A stretch of DNA of 64,000 bases from Crocodylus rhombifer (lineage: Eukaryota; Chordata; Crocodylia; Crocodylidae), in contig JAVSML010038729.1 of assembly GCA_038503035.1 (NCBI GenBank), positions 28,070 to 92,069 of the forward strand. The letters run 5' to 3'. The translations under genes and the position numbers were made by a program. The notes under the pieces are model-generated. The model ran no database searches, was not told where the DNA came from, and saw only the letters and a program-made list of their open reading frames with translations. Below, piece by piece: positions 10,631-22,939 of the stretch (position 1 is its first letter; every line of letters begins with the position of its first letter).

Positions 10631-13158
10631 ACTGCCTTTACTATATTCAAGCTGTTATCAAGCTTTTATTATTAAATGTGAAATGCTTAAGAAACAAAGA
10701 GCTGGGAAAATGTCTTTGTCCACCCATTATTGGACGCAAATTAAAACAAAACCTAACAACCTTAATGTGTTTAGAGAACCTCTGGAAAGACCAAGAACTT
10801 CAGATACTTCATTCATATTCAAATGTCATGGTTCTATAAAACAGGACTACAAATAGGAAATTAAAAAAAAGGCTTCTATTTCTTGTAGCATTTCTGATCT
10901 AACTAGCATTGCTTAGGACATTTCAGCAGTTAAGCTTTGAACAGAAGCCAAAAAGCACAGAAAAATGTGACCATGGCAAATATTGGGAATAAAAATTATC
11001 TAAACTTTAGGAAAAATGGGGCATGAATTTTGAATTTTCAGTGAAGTTTCAAGCCAGCACTTTCTTAAGTCAAAGCTGTTTGACTTCCCTAAAGAGCATT
11101 GATTTGGCTGGCAGCCTGGACAGCCTTAGCATTCTAAATGTTAATGTTAATCTTTTTTTAATTCCATTTGCTTTGGAAGTCTAATGTACTTTTGATAAAA
11201 CTTACTGTGGAATTCAACTCAGTTACCCAGTTTTCAGTCAAGAGGTATGTCAGCACAATTTGACTACCAACTGTTCATTTATTTACCAGTTTACCTGATC
11301 CCCCACCAGCTGAGAATCTGACACAGTTTCTAAATTTCCAGGGTTTAGTTTAAAAAATGGAATTACCAGATTTACCAACAATTAAAGGTTGTGTTTTTTT
11401 TATAGCTTCGCCACATTCCATTATCCTTAGCCTTAAACAATCCTATCCAGTTAGTAATGTTTCCATAGTGACTGAAAGTGCTGCTATAATTTGTGGGTGG
11501 GCATGTCTGTTTAGGCATGAGACAGAGAGAAAGAGAGAGAGAGAGAGAGAGAAGAGGAGGCATTCCATAACAGAAAGAACATTCACCAAAAGAGTAGCAA
11601 TGAAATTCATCAGTCAACAGTCCAAGGCTGCAGTAGGTGGCAAACATAATTTGCATACTTTGTGCACAGTAATACACAAAGTATAGTAAAAAGCAAGATA
11701 ATAGCAATGAAAACAATGCTAAAATTTGGACAGCAGGAAAAATATCACAAGCAGAACACAACAGTCTGAGACATTAAGAGAGTTAGTCATTTTTTGTTTT
11801 CCCTAGACTTTTCCCCTTTCATATTTTTGAAATCAGGAAAAACAACTGATTTCTAACAATGAGAACCACTGTGCATTCAGTTAATCCAATTAGCTCTACA
11901 AACTTCAGTAACAATATTAACTCTTCTGATGAGCTCTTTGTGAATAAGTGCTTAAATTCATGGCATAAATGAAAAAACAAACATGGAGTCTTGCTAGTTA
12001 ATGAAAAAGCCATAAAACACATTAGGAAAAAAATACATAATAGGTTTTGACTACAGCTGTTAAGTTTGTCAAAATGTCCATTTTGGAACAGTATTTTTCA
12101 ATTCTCATTTTACATTGTAACATTTTTTAAAAAAGGTCAGTCTAGGAACAAAATGGACCAGATAACTCAAAGCGATATTTCTGACATTTGCATTGATAGA
12201 TTTTTTTTGTCAGAATAGGAAACATTTAAAAATTGTAAATTTTCTTGCAAAATTAAAAAATAAAATAAAATTAAAATTAAAGAATCCTTACCCTATTGTA
12301 AATTTTGCTCAGGCTATAGCTTTTTTGTAATGCAAGTTAAACAGTAAACCACATGGACCTTTGCATAAAACTACCCTTCTCAGAATTCCAAATAAAGTGA
12401 TATAAATTACACCAGCATATGCAGGTCATACCTAGTCCAGTAGAGATGCAAAATTTATCCCAGGACTTTCTGAGCGTCCAATCAAGATTTCCCCAGTCTT
12501 TGTCTTACCATGATATTAAACCCACCATCTACTTCAGGCATCTACTCACCTGTCTTATTAGGGAAGTATAGCAATAGTCTTAGGTAGCTATGCTAAGAAC
12601 CACATTATTTGCAACAGCAAAAATATGTCATTAGAGGATCAAAGAGGAAAATAGGTTTAAGTTCTGATAATTAAACAGTTCCTCTAAGTAATGTTTGAAA
12701 GAAATTCAATGTATATGCTTCTTCCTCTGAAGACCAGATATAGCAGTATCTGCTTTCTTTCATACCCTTGAAAAGCCAGGCTTTCATTTTAATATTTAGA
12801 GTTGCTCATCCCCAAGGGGGACCATGACCCTGAGGTACAAACCAATAGCTCTTCCATCTAGCATTTTAAAAAAACAAACAAAAAAACTTCAACAGCAGGT
12901 CTGTAACCTAAGTAAAAAGTTAGTTGGCCTGAAAGGGCTTTTGACAATCACTGTCATGGGCCTGTATGCTCTTTTATCTCACAAATATCCATGAACCAAT
13001 ACTAAAAGTTCCACTGAACATAACAGAAACAATGGCCAAATAAGACAATTTCTTCTAAAGGGTTTTGAATTAAAGAGATGGTTTGGGAAGAAGACTGCTC
13101 CATACAGACAATTTTGAGAGTACATAGAACATTGAAAATGTGAAGCATGTTACCCTAC
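10631..13158. other. anonymous AT-rich sequence
   Basis: No gene recognised. It contains a GA microsatellite near 11.53 kb. Open frames here (for example 11357-11686) run through that microsatellite and have no domain. Confidence 0.55.
11520..11556. repeat. (GA)n microsatellite
   Basis: Near-perfect AG/GA dinucleotide run with one AAAG interruption. Confidence 0.92.
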
Positions 13159-13600
13159 TGTAACAGGATGCACCCTAGGGTGGCCAGTGGAGTCCTACAG
13201 CTCTCACTCTGAACCAGCCTAAGCTGGCAAGGGCTCCTCTTCTTGCAGAATTCAGGGTTGCACTGCTCCTCTGCCTCAGGGGACCAGGCTTATATCCCCT
13301 GTGCTTCTCCCATTCTGGCCAGGTGCTCCCCTGACCAGCCTCAGGAGTGTCACCTCAGCCTCCAGAGCAGTTTACTGCTGCTTTTCTGGGCCATCGGGAG
13401 CTGCCTAACCATGGCACTACCCTGTTGTCCTATTGCTAGGCAGTTAGCCCCACAATAGGCATTTGTAGGCAATGTGCCCCTGGCTGCCTACTCCCCTGCA
13501 GCTAGCCCAGAATCTACTGTCTCTACCCAACCTTCCAACCTAGGGACTTACCTGCTGTGGCCTCTCTCAAAGTAACAGGAACCTTAGGCTCTCTGTTACA
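13159..13600 (-). mobile_element. probable solo LTR (endogenous retrovirus-like)
   Basis: A 442-bp block is bounded by TGTAACAG at the left and CTGTTACA at the right, a perfect 8-bp inverted pair of the TG...CA type expected of LTR ends. On the minus strand a TATA-like GGGATATAAGCC lies at about 13290. The GC-rich body contrasts sharply with its AT-rich flanks. Possible duplicated flanks CTAC/CCAC are weak. The same 5' start (TGTAACAG) and a GGGGATAAAAGC element occur at 17.3-17.6 kb, suggesting related LTRs. No gag, pol or env sequence adjoins it. A DNA transposon is the alternative. Confidence 0.5.
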
Positions 13601-13703
13601 CCCACCCAACCGCTGTAATTAAAGTAGAGTCATAGGGAGAAGAGAATATTTCAAGTTGGTACTTTTGGATAGAACCAAGATCCTCATTCCACAATACAGA
13701 TAA

Positions 13704-15261
13704 GACTATGTCAAGTCCGCTGGCCCGGACGATCTTCACCCTAGGGTTCTACAGGAACTGGCCGAGGTCATTGCGGGACCCCTGGCGCGGCTCTATGAGC
13801 ACTCGTGGTGCTCTGGCGAGGTGCCGGAGGACTGGAAGAGGGCCAATGTGGTCCCTATCTTCAAAAAGGGAAAAAAAGAGGACCCGGGAAATTACAGGCC
13901 AGTTAGTCTTACCTTAATCCCGGGTAAGCTCTTTGAAAAAATTATCCTGGCACACATCCAGGAGGGCCTTGCGGGGGAATGCATGCTCAGGGGCAACCAA
14001 CATGGGTTCATCAGTGGCAGGTCTTGTCAGACCAACCTGGTGGCCTTTTACGATCAGGTCACCAAATCATTAGACGCAGGGGTTGCTGTGGATGTAGTCT
14101 TTCTGGACTTCCGGAAGGCTTTCGACACTGTCTCTCACCCTGTCCTCATCAAAAAGCTGGGAGACTGTGGTGTCGATGCCCACACGGTCAAATGGGTCGC
14201 CAACTGGTTGGAAGGCCGCACCCAGAGGGTGGTAGTGGATGGGTTCTTCTCGACCTGGAAGGACGTGGGCAGTGGGGTTCCGCAGGGCTCGGTCCTCGGG
14301 CCCGCACTGTTCAACATCTTCATCAGTGACTTGGATGACGGGGTAGAAAGCACCCTGTTCAAGTTTGCTGATGACACGAAGATGTGGGGGGATGTGGGTG
14401 CACTAGAAGGGTGCAATAGGCTACAAGCTGACCTTGACAGGTTGCAACGGTGGGCGGATGAGAATAGGATGGGGTTTAACACTGATAAGTGCAAGGTGTT
14501 GCACATGGGGAGGAAGAACCGGCACCACACTTACAGGTTGGGGAACTCCCCTCTTGCCAGCACGGAGATGGAAAAGGATCTTGGAGTCGTCATTGACTCC
14601 ACGATGAACATGAGCCGGCAGTGTGGGGAGGCAGTCAAGAAGGCCAACCGTACCCTGTCATGCATCCACAGATGCATCTCGAGCAGGTCCAGGGAGGTGA
14701 TCCTCCCCCTCTATGCGGCACTGGTCAGGCCACAGCTGGAGTACTGCGTCCAGTTCTGGGCGCCACACTTCAAGAGGGACGTGGACGATATGGAAAGAGT
14801 TCAGAGGAGGGCCACTCGTATAATCAGGGGTCAGCAGGGCAGGCCTTATGAGGAGAGGCTACGGGACCTGAACCTGTTCAGCCTCCACAAGAGAAGGTTA
14901 AGGGGGGACCTTGTGGCCTGCTACAAACTGGTCAGGGAGGATCAGCAGGTATTGGGGGAGTCCCTGTTCCCCCGTGCGCTGCCAGGAGTGACCAGGAATA
15001 ACGGTCACAAGCTGGCGGAGGGTAAGTTTAGATTAGATATTAGGAGGCGCTACTTCACGGTCAGGGCGGCTAGGGCCTGGAACCGGCTTCCAGGGGAAGT
15101 GGTGCAGGCTCCTAGCCTGGGGATTTTTAAAAGGAAGTTAGATGAGCACCTTGACGGGGTCGTCTGACCCCGGTGCTCTTTCCTGCCAAGGCAGGGGGTC
15201 GGACTAGATGATCTGCCTAGGTCCCTTCCGACTCTAGCTACTATGAAACTATGAAACTATG
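13704..15261 (+). mobile_element. CR1 LINE, 5'-truncated, young copy A
   Basis: CR1 retrotransposon copy retaining the C-terminal half of ORF2 and the complete 3' end. Downstream of the stop codon the 3' UTR shows GGACTAGATGATCTGCC, then GTCCCTTCCGACTCTA, and it ends in short ACTATGAA repeats at 15239-15261 rather than poly-A, as is characteristic of CR1. The 5' truncation is at about 13705-13712. No clear target duplication is visible, which is also typical. It is nearly identical to copy B at 24.9 kb but begins about 90 bp further 5'. Confidence 0.93.
13713..15167 (+). CDS. CR1 ORF2 fragment: reverse transcriptase and C-terminal domain (5'-truncated)
   Basis: Partial ORF2 protein of a CR1-clade LINE, the enzyme that reverse-transcribes element RNA at a nicked target. 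The frame is open from 13704 to the TGA at 15165-15167. There is no initiator because the N-terminal endonuclease half was lost on insertion; residues AGPDDLHPRVLQ at the start lie inside the RT domain. Visible RT motifs are NYRPVSLT at about 13890, GFISGRS at about 14004, motif A FLDFRKAFD with a catalytic Asp (14094-14126), motif B SGVPQGSVLGP (14271-14303) and motif C FADD (14364-14375). The C-terminal section contains the CR1-typical LEYCVQFWAPH and ERVQRRATR segments and ends with FKRKLDEHL. There are no internal stops or frameshifts, so the insertion is recent. It cannot be a complete protein and is probably not expressed. Confidence 0.9.
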   Translation, partial: KSAGPDDLHPRVLQELAEVIAGPLARLYEHSWCSGEVPEDWKRANVVPIFKKGKKEDPGNYRPVSLTLIPGKLFEKIILAHIQEGLAGECMLRGNQHGFISGRSCQTNLVAFYDQVTKSLDAGVAVDVVFLDFRKAFDTVSHPVLIKKLGDCGVDAHTVKWVANWLEGRTQRVVVDGFFSTWKDVGSGVPQGSVLGPALFNIFISDLDDGVESTLFKFADDTKMWGDVGALEGCNRLQADLDRLQRWADENRMGFNTDKCKVLHMGRKNRHHTYRLGNSPLASTEMEKDLGVVIDSTMNMSRQCGEAVKKANRTLSCIHRCISSRSREVILPLYAALVRPQLEYCVQFWAPHFKRDVDDMERVQRRATRIIRGQQGRPYEERLRDLNLFSLHKRRLRGDLVACYKLVREDQQVLGESLFPRALPGVTRNNGHKLAEGKFRLDIRRRYFTVRAARAWNRLPGEVVQAPSLGIFKRKLDEHLDGVV

Positions 15262-15744
15262 TAGAATTTAAAAAAGGTCATGGTCTCCTTTAGTTCATAT
15301 CCACTAATTTGGTTTGTAGTGTTTTGTCCTACTGACCTATTTTTGCGTTTAAAAACATTCAGATAATTGCCTTATACACTATGCCAAACAACTTCTCTTC
15401 CCATAGTCAAAATAGTAATTCTATGTTCAAAAACATGCAAGACTCAGAAATTCAGCAAATTATATGTTGTAAGTAATACCAACCCAATTATATTTGTTTT
15501 CTTTGACAACAAACCATTAAAGTAGCAGTTGCAACATTGTATTTTCAGCTTTGCATTCCAAAATAAACTGAAAGAAAGAGACATGTAAGGACAATCATGG
15601 TCCTATTTCGTTATTAAAGTATTTTTCTCAGTGTGGCTATTATTTTGGCTTCCTATGTGCCACTTTGAAATGAGAAGAGTTGGAATAACCCACTTACTAG
15701 ACAAAACTGGGATCTCCATTTTATATATAAAACAAATATCTTTT
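15262..15744. other. anonymous AT-rich sequence
   Basis: No gene or recognisable repeat between the CR1 3' end and the nested MITE/hAT-like cluster. Confidence 0.55.
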
Positions 15745-16914
15745 GGGCATTTATACACATTAGGGCTGTGTGAAATTTCACTGGCTGTTTTGTCTTGACA
15801 CTGTTTCAACTCATTTCGAGCTCAGAACAGCAAAAGTGAAATGAAACGAAGGGCTTTGAAACAGCCTCAAAACAAAATGAGGCTAGTCAAAAAGTTTTTA
15901 AAGTTTCAAAATGTTTCAAGTTTTGAAGCAGCCAGCAGCCAGGTGGTAGGAGACAGGGGAGAACCAGGGCTGTGCTCCCAGCAGCTCCACAGCTCCATGT
16001 GGCTCAGCCTAGGCAGGGAGTGCAGCCCTGGTGCTCCCCACCTCCCACGGCAGAGCTATAGGAAGTCGATTGCAGGTCAGGAGAAGGGAACTGAGCCCAC
16101 ACTCAGTTCCCCTCCCGAGTGCTGCGGTCGGGCTGGGGAAGGCAACTCAGCCCAGCTGGGTAGAGGTCCTTTCCCCAGCCCCATCATTGCACTGGAGAGG
16201 GGAACTCAGCTCATCTGGGGTAAGTTGCCTTCCCCAGCTCAATTGTAGGGCTGGGGAGGTGAACTGAGTGACCTGGCTCAATTGCATTCCCCAACCTGAT
16301 CGATCCCAGTGCTGGGGAGGGGAACTGAGCCCGGGCAGGAGCACCTGGCTTCCCTCCCTCATCTGGCAGGCAGATCTGGGGCCTGCTACCCTGGGAGGAC
16401 TGGCACAACCCCTGCAGCCCTCCTGGGGTTGTGGCCCCCTGATGTGCCTCTCAGATGAGAGAGGCTGTTTCGAGCTTCTCGATTATAGCCTATGGGTGAA
16501 ATGTCAAAACAGTGTCACTGTTTCAGTGAAACAAAACAGAACAGCAGTTTCGAATCAAAATGAAATTCAAAACGAAATGCTGTTCCATCATAACCTCAAA
16601 ATGCAAGTTGAAATGGAACGGTGCTGTTTCGCACAGCCCTAATAGACATGCTCTAGGACTGGGGGAAGGAGCACTTTAATTCGAGTGGCTCTGAAAGCCA
16701 CTATAATTAAAGCATCCGGAGCATAACATACATCAGCATCCTCATGCTGGAAAATGGCAGCAGGGGTGCTTTAACTAAATCTCATTGAACGAGCTTTAAA
16801 GCGTCCCTGCTGCCATTTTTTAGCATGAGGACACTGATGCACATGATGCTGATACACTGATACACTGTAATTACATCACATTAGAGCAGCCTCACTGTAC
16901 GTGTATAGGTGTTC
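15745..16914. mobile_element. 'GCTTTAATT' MITE copy 1, split by hAT-like element 4
   Basis: The MITE is represented by GGGCATTTATACACAT at 15745-15760 and continues at 16642-16914 after the inserted hAT-like element. It ends GTGTATAGGTGTTC, roughly inverted to its start. The internal hairpin AAAATGGCAGCAGGGGTGCT...TGCCATTTTT lies at about 16751-16820. The same layout is seen at 26.73-27.05 kb and 50.25-50.70 kb. Family membership is clear; the transposon superfamily is not. Confidence 0.7.
15753..16649. mobile_element. hAT-like non-autonomous element 4 (TAGGGCTGTG family), nested
   Basis: The element spans 15761-16641 (881 bp). Flanking octamers ATACACAT (15753-15760) and ATAGACAT (16642-16649) match at 7 of 8. 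The termini TAGGGCTGTGTGAAATTT and TTTCGCACAGCCCTA are good inverted repeats. The subterminal arms contain repeated TTTCGA, CAAAACAG and GTTTCAA words. The interior (about 15940-16470) is GC-rich, with tandem units carrying GGGGAAGGCAACTCAGCCCA-like sequence alternating with reversed copies. It sits inside an older MITE. No transposase is encoded. Confidence 0.85.
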
Positions 16915-17296
16915 TTTGAACCTAACTTGAATTTAGTGGGGAAAAAGTTACCAATTCTTATCACAATCCAGGTTTTGTTGGGCAAGTTTCTGTATCCCAA
17001 AATTCATATTCTGGACTGTCTTAACAAGAATCTTTGTGTTTTCTATGTCACTTCTGACCTATTTCCAAGAAAGAAAGTACACAAATATTCACAAGAAGTA
17101 GTTACCATTTTTAGCAAAACCCTTGTTAAAATATCCTGTAAAATTTCTTTTGTAGACATCCCAACAAAGGTTTGGCACAACACACTCAAGTTTTCTATGT
17201 GTTCAATCCACAATAACCTGGTACATCTCCCTTGTTTCATTTCAGATTTACATCTAGCTCTTTAGGGGAAGATTTATTCTTTTATATATTTGGATT
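16915..17296. other. anonymous AT-rich sequence
   Basis: No gene or repeat recognised. The short frame at 16909-17265 has no domain. Confidence 0.5.
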
Positions 17297-18774
17297 TGTA
17301 ACAGACTGCCAATGTGGGCTCACCAGATTGGCTGGAGATACTTACCCTGGGCTAGAAACAGTGCCGGTGAATTCTGAGCAATCCCAAGGGTGGAGCAGGG
17401 GAGCCCTGCCCTATGGAGAAGGGGAAGTCAATTGAAAGAAGGGGTTTTCAATCCCTCTTTCAATCTCATGGAAGGGGGATGGCCAGGGTTGTGGATCAGG
17501 CACCCTGAGCCCTGGTTGGCCGGTTTGCAAGCCAGGGAGGGACTGCCAGAGGGGATAAAAGCAGCAGCTGAACTGGCATGTGGGGCTGCTGACAGTGACT
17601 CTGGGGAACAATGCAGGAGGTCTAAGGAGAGCTAGGGTGAGCTGACCCAGCGGAGAGAGCAGAGAGACCCCTCTGAAGAGCCTTGAAGGCCCTGGGAGAA
17701 GAAGGCAGTGGCAGTTGGCCGTGTCTCCAGCCCTGCAGCAGAGGGAGCAGCAGCCAGGGCTTGGGGCAGAGAGCTGGTGCCCCTAGGCCCCATTGCAGTG
17801 TGCTGGATGTGCTAGGCATCCGGGAGGCTAGGGGTGGCAGTCGGCCCCCCCACTCCACTGTGGAGAAGCAGCAGTGGCCAGGAACGCAAGCAGCATCATT
17901 ATCCGGAGCAGGGAGCTGGTCTGGTGAGTTGAGTAAAACTCTTACCTTCCCTGGCAGCAGACAAGGCACTGGGATCCTGAGGAGCAGAAGAGCATCAGGA
18001 CGAGGGTCCCTGGGAGCTGAGAGCACAGGCCAGCACTCGCAGCGGGATTGGTGAGCTGTGAGGCACGTGGGGTGCCCAGCCAGTCATCTGGAGTAGAGGT
18101 TTAGAGCAAGACCCCTGGGAGCTGCCTGTGCTGCTGACCCTCTGCCACTGACAGCCTTAGAGGGGACTCAGTCCTGTCCCTTATTCTGCAGCTGATTGTC
18201 ATTGGATGGAGTCGCTGAGCTTTGTGCGTGGGTGCTTGGGTGAGGCTGATTGCTGCAGGAGCCTACTTTGTTGCTTGTCTTTTTGGTTGCCATGGAGGGT
18301 CACCCTTCAGCCTCTTGGGGGTGTTGGGGTTTGATACAATTTGATTGCTGCAGACCAGAAGCGCTTAACCTGTTGCAATCTGTCACTTACTGGGAAGCCT
18401 GCTGGAGCTGCAGAGAATGACCACCATACTTCCTTGCGGTAGCATCTCAGCAGTGGCTGAAAGCTGCCAGTTACCCGACCTGTGGTTCCTGAGTCAAGTG
18501 TTGACTAATGCATTCTGATTTGTTTTGTAATTCTGCTTATGCCATTTAAGTTCACTTGTAAATAACCTTTCCTGTTATTCTTGTTTTGTAACTAAAGTGT
18601 AAATAGTTAAATCAGTTAAGTTTTAGAACTTCTTGGGACCACGGACTGCTCTGTGGGAAGCAGACGCCGGCTGCAAAGTAAATTGGTGCTGGCTGGAAGC
18701 CCTGCCCCACTCTCACCACACCATCCCTGATATTGGGCAGGGATGGCAACTATTGGTCTGCCACCTGGATTACA
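17297..18774 (+). mobile_element. possible long solo LTR or LTR-like GC-rich insertion
   Basis: It begins TGTAACAGACTG, matching the start of the LTR-like unit at 13.16-13.60 kb (read on its minus strand), and may end at GGATTACA (18767-18774). A TATA-like GGGGATAAAAGCAGC lies at about 17551-17565, about 255 bp in, a plausible U3/R position. Composition is strongly GC-rich against AT-rich flanks. The unit is long for an LTR (about 1.48 kb). The sequence GGATTTGTAACAGACTG at the left resembles GGATTACAGACTG at the right, which could instead be a target duplication. No retroviral coding sequence adjoins it. Confidence 0.38.
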
Positions 18775-21310
18775 GACTGTTTTTTCTGATGTCACTGGTT
18801 CATGACTGGCAGTCAGAGTCAGTATCCTGAAGAGCAAAACAAGGAGAGTCAGAAGAGAATATCACAACATTAAACCATCTTTCTTTTTATCTTTAGAGTC
18901 AGTTCTTCCAAGATAGGAGACCCATTAGCGGGGCAGCTTAGAACAACGTCTACTGTTGCAATATCTTTTCTGTGGAGCAACAATTCCATTCTCTAGAGTA
19001 GTCTAGCACCTTTGCCTAATAATTAAATTAATATTAAATATATAATCTTGAACTAGTTCAGGCTGACTCATAAGAACTAATGCCAGATCTCATTAACTCA
19101 AGATAAAATAGTGTCTGATATGTCTTGGTAACAGAACTCAAGGCAATCTTCAAGAGGTATTGACCTACCAAATTTTCTTTTACCACTAATCTAGCTTTAA
19201 TTAATCCCTTTGAAAAAAAGGATAATTAACTGAATCTGGGCAACCACAATAAACCAATCTATCTTCTTCTAATGCTTTAGGTACTAATCAGTTTGAGACC
19301 TCACTGGAATCTTTGCCTGTAGGAAGCCTGATCTACATGCAAGTATGCAGAAAAACATCCCACATGGAGAGAGGATGAAGTTGGTTGATGCAACAATTTG
19401 TTGTCAAGTATTCATTCAATTCTACTAGCTCCATTACAACTCCTGGAAAAAGTTGGAATATAGACTTCAGAAATAATTGCCCGTTCTACTTTTTATAACA
19501 TGAACCTGTTTACAACATTTAGTTTACACTACTGCCATTGTGACAGTCATTAATGTAAGCTAAAATTATTACTAGTACATAAAGGAGACAAGAATTTTTG
19601 TGGGTGATTATATTTAATAGAAACAATTATATAGTTGGAAGGGACACAAACTAGCTGAGAGAGGGTACAATGGCACCCAAAAGCTTATGGTTCCCGCAGC
19701 TATACAGTTCATAGATCACAGCTACAACATCTCCAAATCTCAGCTTCTCATTTTTCTTATATTATCATGGCTACAACATCATACCAATGCTACCAAGACA
19801 CAAAAAGTAGGAGTAACGTGGCTGTGGGGTGAAGGAAGGTGGTGTTCAGTATGAAAGCATCTGTTTTGTACTTTTCATTGATCCAAAGTATAATTCAAAA
19901 GTGGGAGCAGAAGAGAAAGAAAAATGACACAGAAGGTTGTATCTCCTGCTCTTCATAAATCAAATCATAGTCAGTGAATGTACATCTGAAATCAGTATTT
20001 GTATTTTCTTCCCATAGTGGTAGTGTTAGGAGAAGAGGTTTCAGTTAGCCTAAAAGCACTTACTTTTGTTAGCTCCAATCAAAAAGATGACTTCCCATAT
20101 CAAGACAAGTAATATCATCACCATAAACAAGAAAAAAAAAACCCAAACCCCAAACAAATTACATCATGTAAGCCTTTGTATGTACAGGAGCATCTATTTT
20201 AGAGAGAGAGAAGCAAGGTTTGTTTGGTAATATCTTTCACAGGACCTACTGCATAACTGACAGAGATGTTGGACAAGCCTCCAGGCACAAAATACCCTAT
20301 TTACCCAACATCTGTCCCAATTATACAGATGGTCCCATGAAAATATGACCAAACAAAAAAACTTGCTTCTCACATATCTCCTGGACCATCCTGACTATAC
20401 CATAACTATGGCCCCATTTTTTAAAGAACATTTTCTAGCACTTTGCCATGACTAGTTTTAAAAGGCTGTGTATGGAGTAAATATGAATAAGAAAGTAGTT
20501 ATGTGAAAATACTTATGAGAATGTGTCTGCACTTGTGCAGCTCCCTAAGTCGGCACTCTCCAAACCAAAATTTGGCTGCTTGCACATGCCTACCTTTGGG
20601 TTAACCAATATTTAATTACCCAGGAAAATATTTGTGTCATGATATTTAAGTGCAAGTGTTTATCAAGGAACACTTTCCCTTTTCACACCCTTCCCCATGC
20701 CAGTCCGACTCTCAAGCTTCCGTCTTAGCCCTCAAAAAGAACTTCAAATACTGAAAAGATTACAATGATGCAGCAATGACATTATGGGAATACCTTGGCT
20801 TCCTCACTTATAGCACTTGGAGATTCTCCAAAACTTGGTGGTGCAATTAATGGCCATATTTCAGGCTCACTGTTTATTTTGGTAGGGGAAGTCCTGGAGC
20901 TTTAGGAGGAGCTTGTTTGCCAAACTTTGAACTTTTAGCACATGGTTTTAACACTGCAAGACAGTATTCAAACTATAAAAAGAGTTTGTACATAAACAAA
21001 CTCAAGCTTCTGGCTGAAATCACCACAGGCAAAAATAAAGTACTGGGTCTGAATTTAAATCAGTATAACTTTTAAATCAGCTACATATTTTTCTCCCTTC
21101 CCCCCCTCCCTTTTACGGGAATCTATGCAAAATAGAAAAGTGATGCAGCAATATGAAATTAACTCCACCATAAGAACAGTATGTTCTCCCAACACCTGTG
21201 GAAGTGACACACCTCAGCAAATATCCTTGGCATCAGCTATCATTTTAAGATTCTGAGGCAACATACTTGGAGTTTGGTTCCAAGTAGAAGTCCAAGAAGG
21301 TCAGGAATAA
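18775..21310. other. anonymous AT-rich sequence
   Basis: No gene or clear repeat family. A weak match to a CR1 3' terminus (AGTTGGAAGGGACAC) lies near 19.63-19.65 kb but is too short to annotate. Confidence 0.5.
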
Positions 21311-22880
21311 ACTTGTTAGAGACTATGGCTGTGTACACGCATTCAAATGATCTGGGAGGATCCTCTCAGGTTTGCTCTCCTAGGAGAGAAACTTACCCAG
21401 AGTTGCATGTACCCTGAAAAGCAGAGCTCTTGCAGTGCTGGCACTGTGCAGCCTGGGGGCAGGAGTACCCCTACGCACACAATTCAGCAAGCTGTACGCT
21501 TTCTGAATCTGCCTGGCGACAGATGGTAGGACTGCATACGGCAACCCTGATTAGCTGACCCATGGTCAGGCTAGGGATTGTGAAGAGGGCATGATCTTCT
21601 TCCTGCTAGAGCAGCAGAGTTCAGTGAGTAATACACTGTGTCCCTGGGGGGAGGAAGGGATTCTGGAAGACTATGTTCTCTTCCTAGAGAAGCCATGGCA
21701 CATACAGACATTCACTCTCCCAGGAGAAACTCTCTTCAGGGTGGGTTAACCGTGGTTGTTCCCAGATTATTTTTCTCCTGGAGCAATCTTTGTTATCCTG
21801 GGAGAAAAAGCCTGAACATCTATATATTTGTGGTTTCTTCTGGGAGAGCAGCATCTGAATGAGGCCAATGCACTGAAAACAGAACAGAGAGGATGGGGAA
21901 AACCCTTGGTCTTGGCTCCACCATGTCATCTAATCATCATAATTGCCTTGACTTTATCAAGGATAGAAACAGCAAAACACTTGCACTCCCTCGCACCCTA
22001 ACCAAATCCAGTAAATATTCTGATTCCCTGAGGCATGAATCTCTAACACTCTCAAAGGAGAGAGTGCATTTAAGTGTAATATTCATACAAGACTTCTGAG
22101 ATCTTTGGGTGAAAGTTATCCTGTGCCGGAGGCAAAAGTATACTTTTGTATATTAAATATACAAGGAAGCTACTACAGCTCTGATTTTTAACCTGCCATA
22201 GCCCATTTCTTATATTGCTTTATTTTCCCTAAAAATAAAGTGCTTAGACTAATCTATATACTCTGATCCAAGAGTAGCAAACCTGCAGCATGAATGCTAA
22301 AGGCCATCACAGACATCCTTTGTGTGTAGCACATGGCAGGTTGGGACAGGCAGCATAGTGGCATATAGAGAAGGGAGGAAAAAGAGCACTAGATCAGGCA
22401 AGGAGTACAAAGCAGGAAGCGAAAAGAAGAAGAGTAGGCAGAGGAAGAGGATAAGACTGGAACTCCCGGAGCATGAAGGGCTAATTTGTGAGACACTACC
22501 AAAAAGGGTTGTCACCCAATGCTCCAATCCACAGCTGTCCAACTGTTCATCTATAGGACAAATTGCTTATTTGTGGCTCCCACTCACCCACCACTCCCCA
22601 CCCCATTGCTTCGTCTTCAGCAACATCTGAGGTCTATAGCTCCCCCTCCCTTCTTTCAATTTCCACCTCAGAGCAGTGGGACAGTGCAGCATGGCACAAC
22701 TTTCAGCCAGAGAGCTGACAGTGAAGCTGGAGCACCTGAATATGCAGTGCAGGCTCATAAGAAAGGGCAGGGAGACAGACACTTTGAATACATATGATAC
22801 AGTAGGTAGGGGTGGGGGAGAGCTCAGGTGGCATGCTGTCTAGGGACCTCATAGCTCCCACTGGTGTAGTCCCCAGCCAC
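21311..22880. other. anonymous, partly GC-richer sequence
   Basis: From 21.33 to 21.87 kb there are repeated CTCCTGGGAGAAA/CTCTCCCAGGAG words in both orientations, and CATTCAAATG near the left against CATCTGAATG near the right, suggesting a degraded inverted-repeat element. No boundary could be set. Open frames here have no recognisable domain. Confidence 0.45.
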
Positions 22881-22939
22881 TTAGACCAGGTACAGACATT
22901 ACATTTTTACTGGTGTAAGTGATTGGATACTGGTCTATA

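Noticed and set aside
13821..13823. GTG as a bacterial-style start for the CR1 reverse transcriptase
   Set aside because: The frame is open upstream to 13704 and conserved RT residues precede this codon; the element is 5'-truncated and has no authentic start.
14135..14530. Minus-strand frame inside CR1 copy A
   Set aside because: Antisense shadow of the reverse-transcriptase frame; the same shadow occurs in copy B.
16080..16340. Regularly spaced repeats that might suggest a CRISPR-like array
   Set aside because: Units are diverged, alternate in orientation and lie inside a hAT-like element with target duplications; the genome is vertebrate.
19620..19660. CR1 3'-terminus-like word AGTTGGAAGGGACAC
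   Set aside because: Only about 20 bp match, too little to support a LINE fragment.
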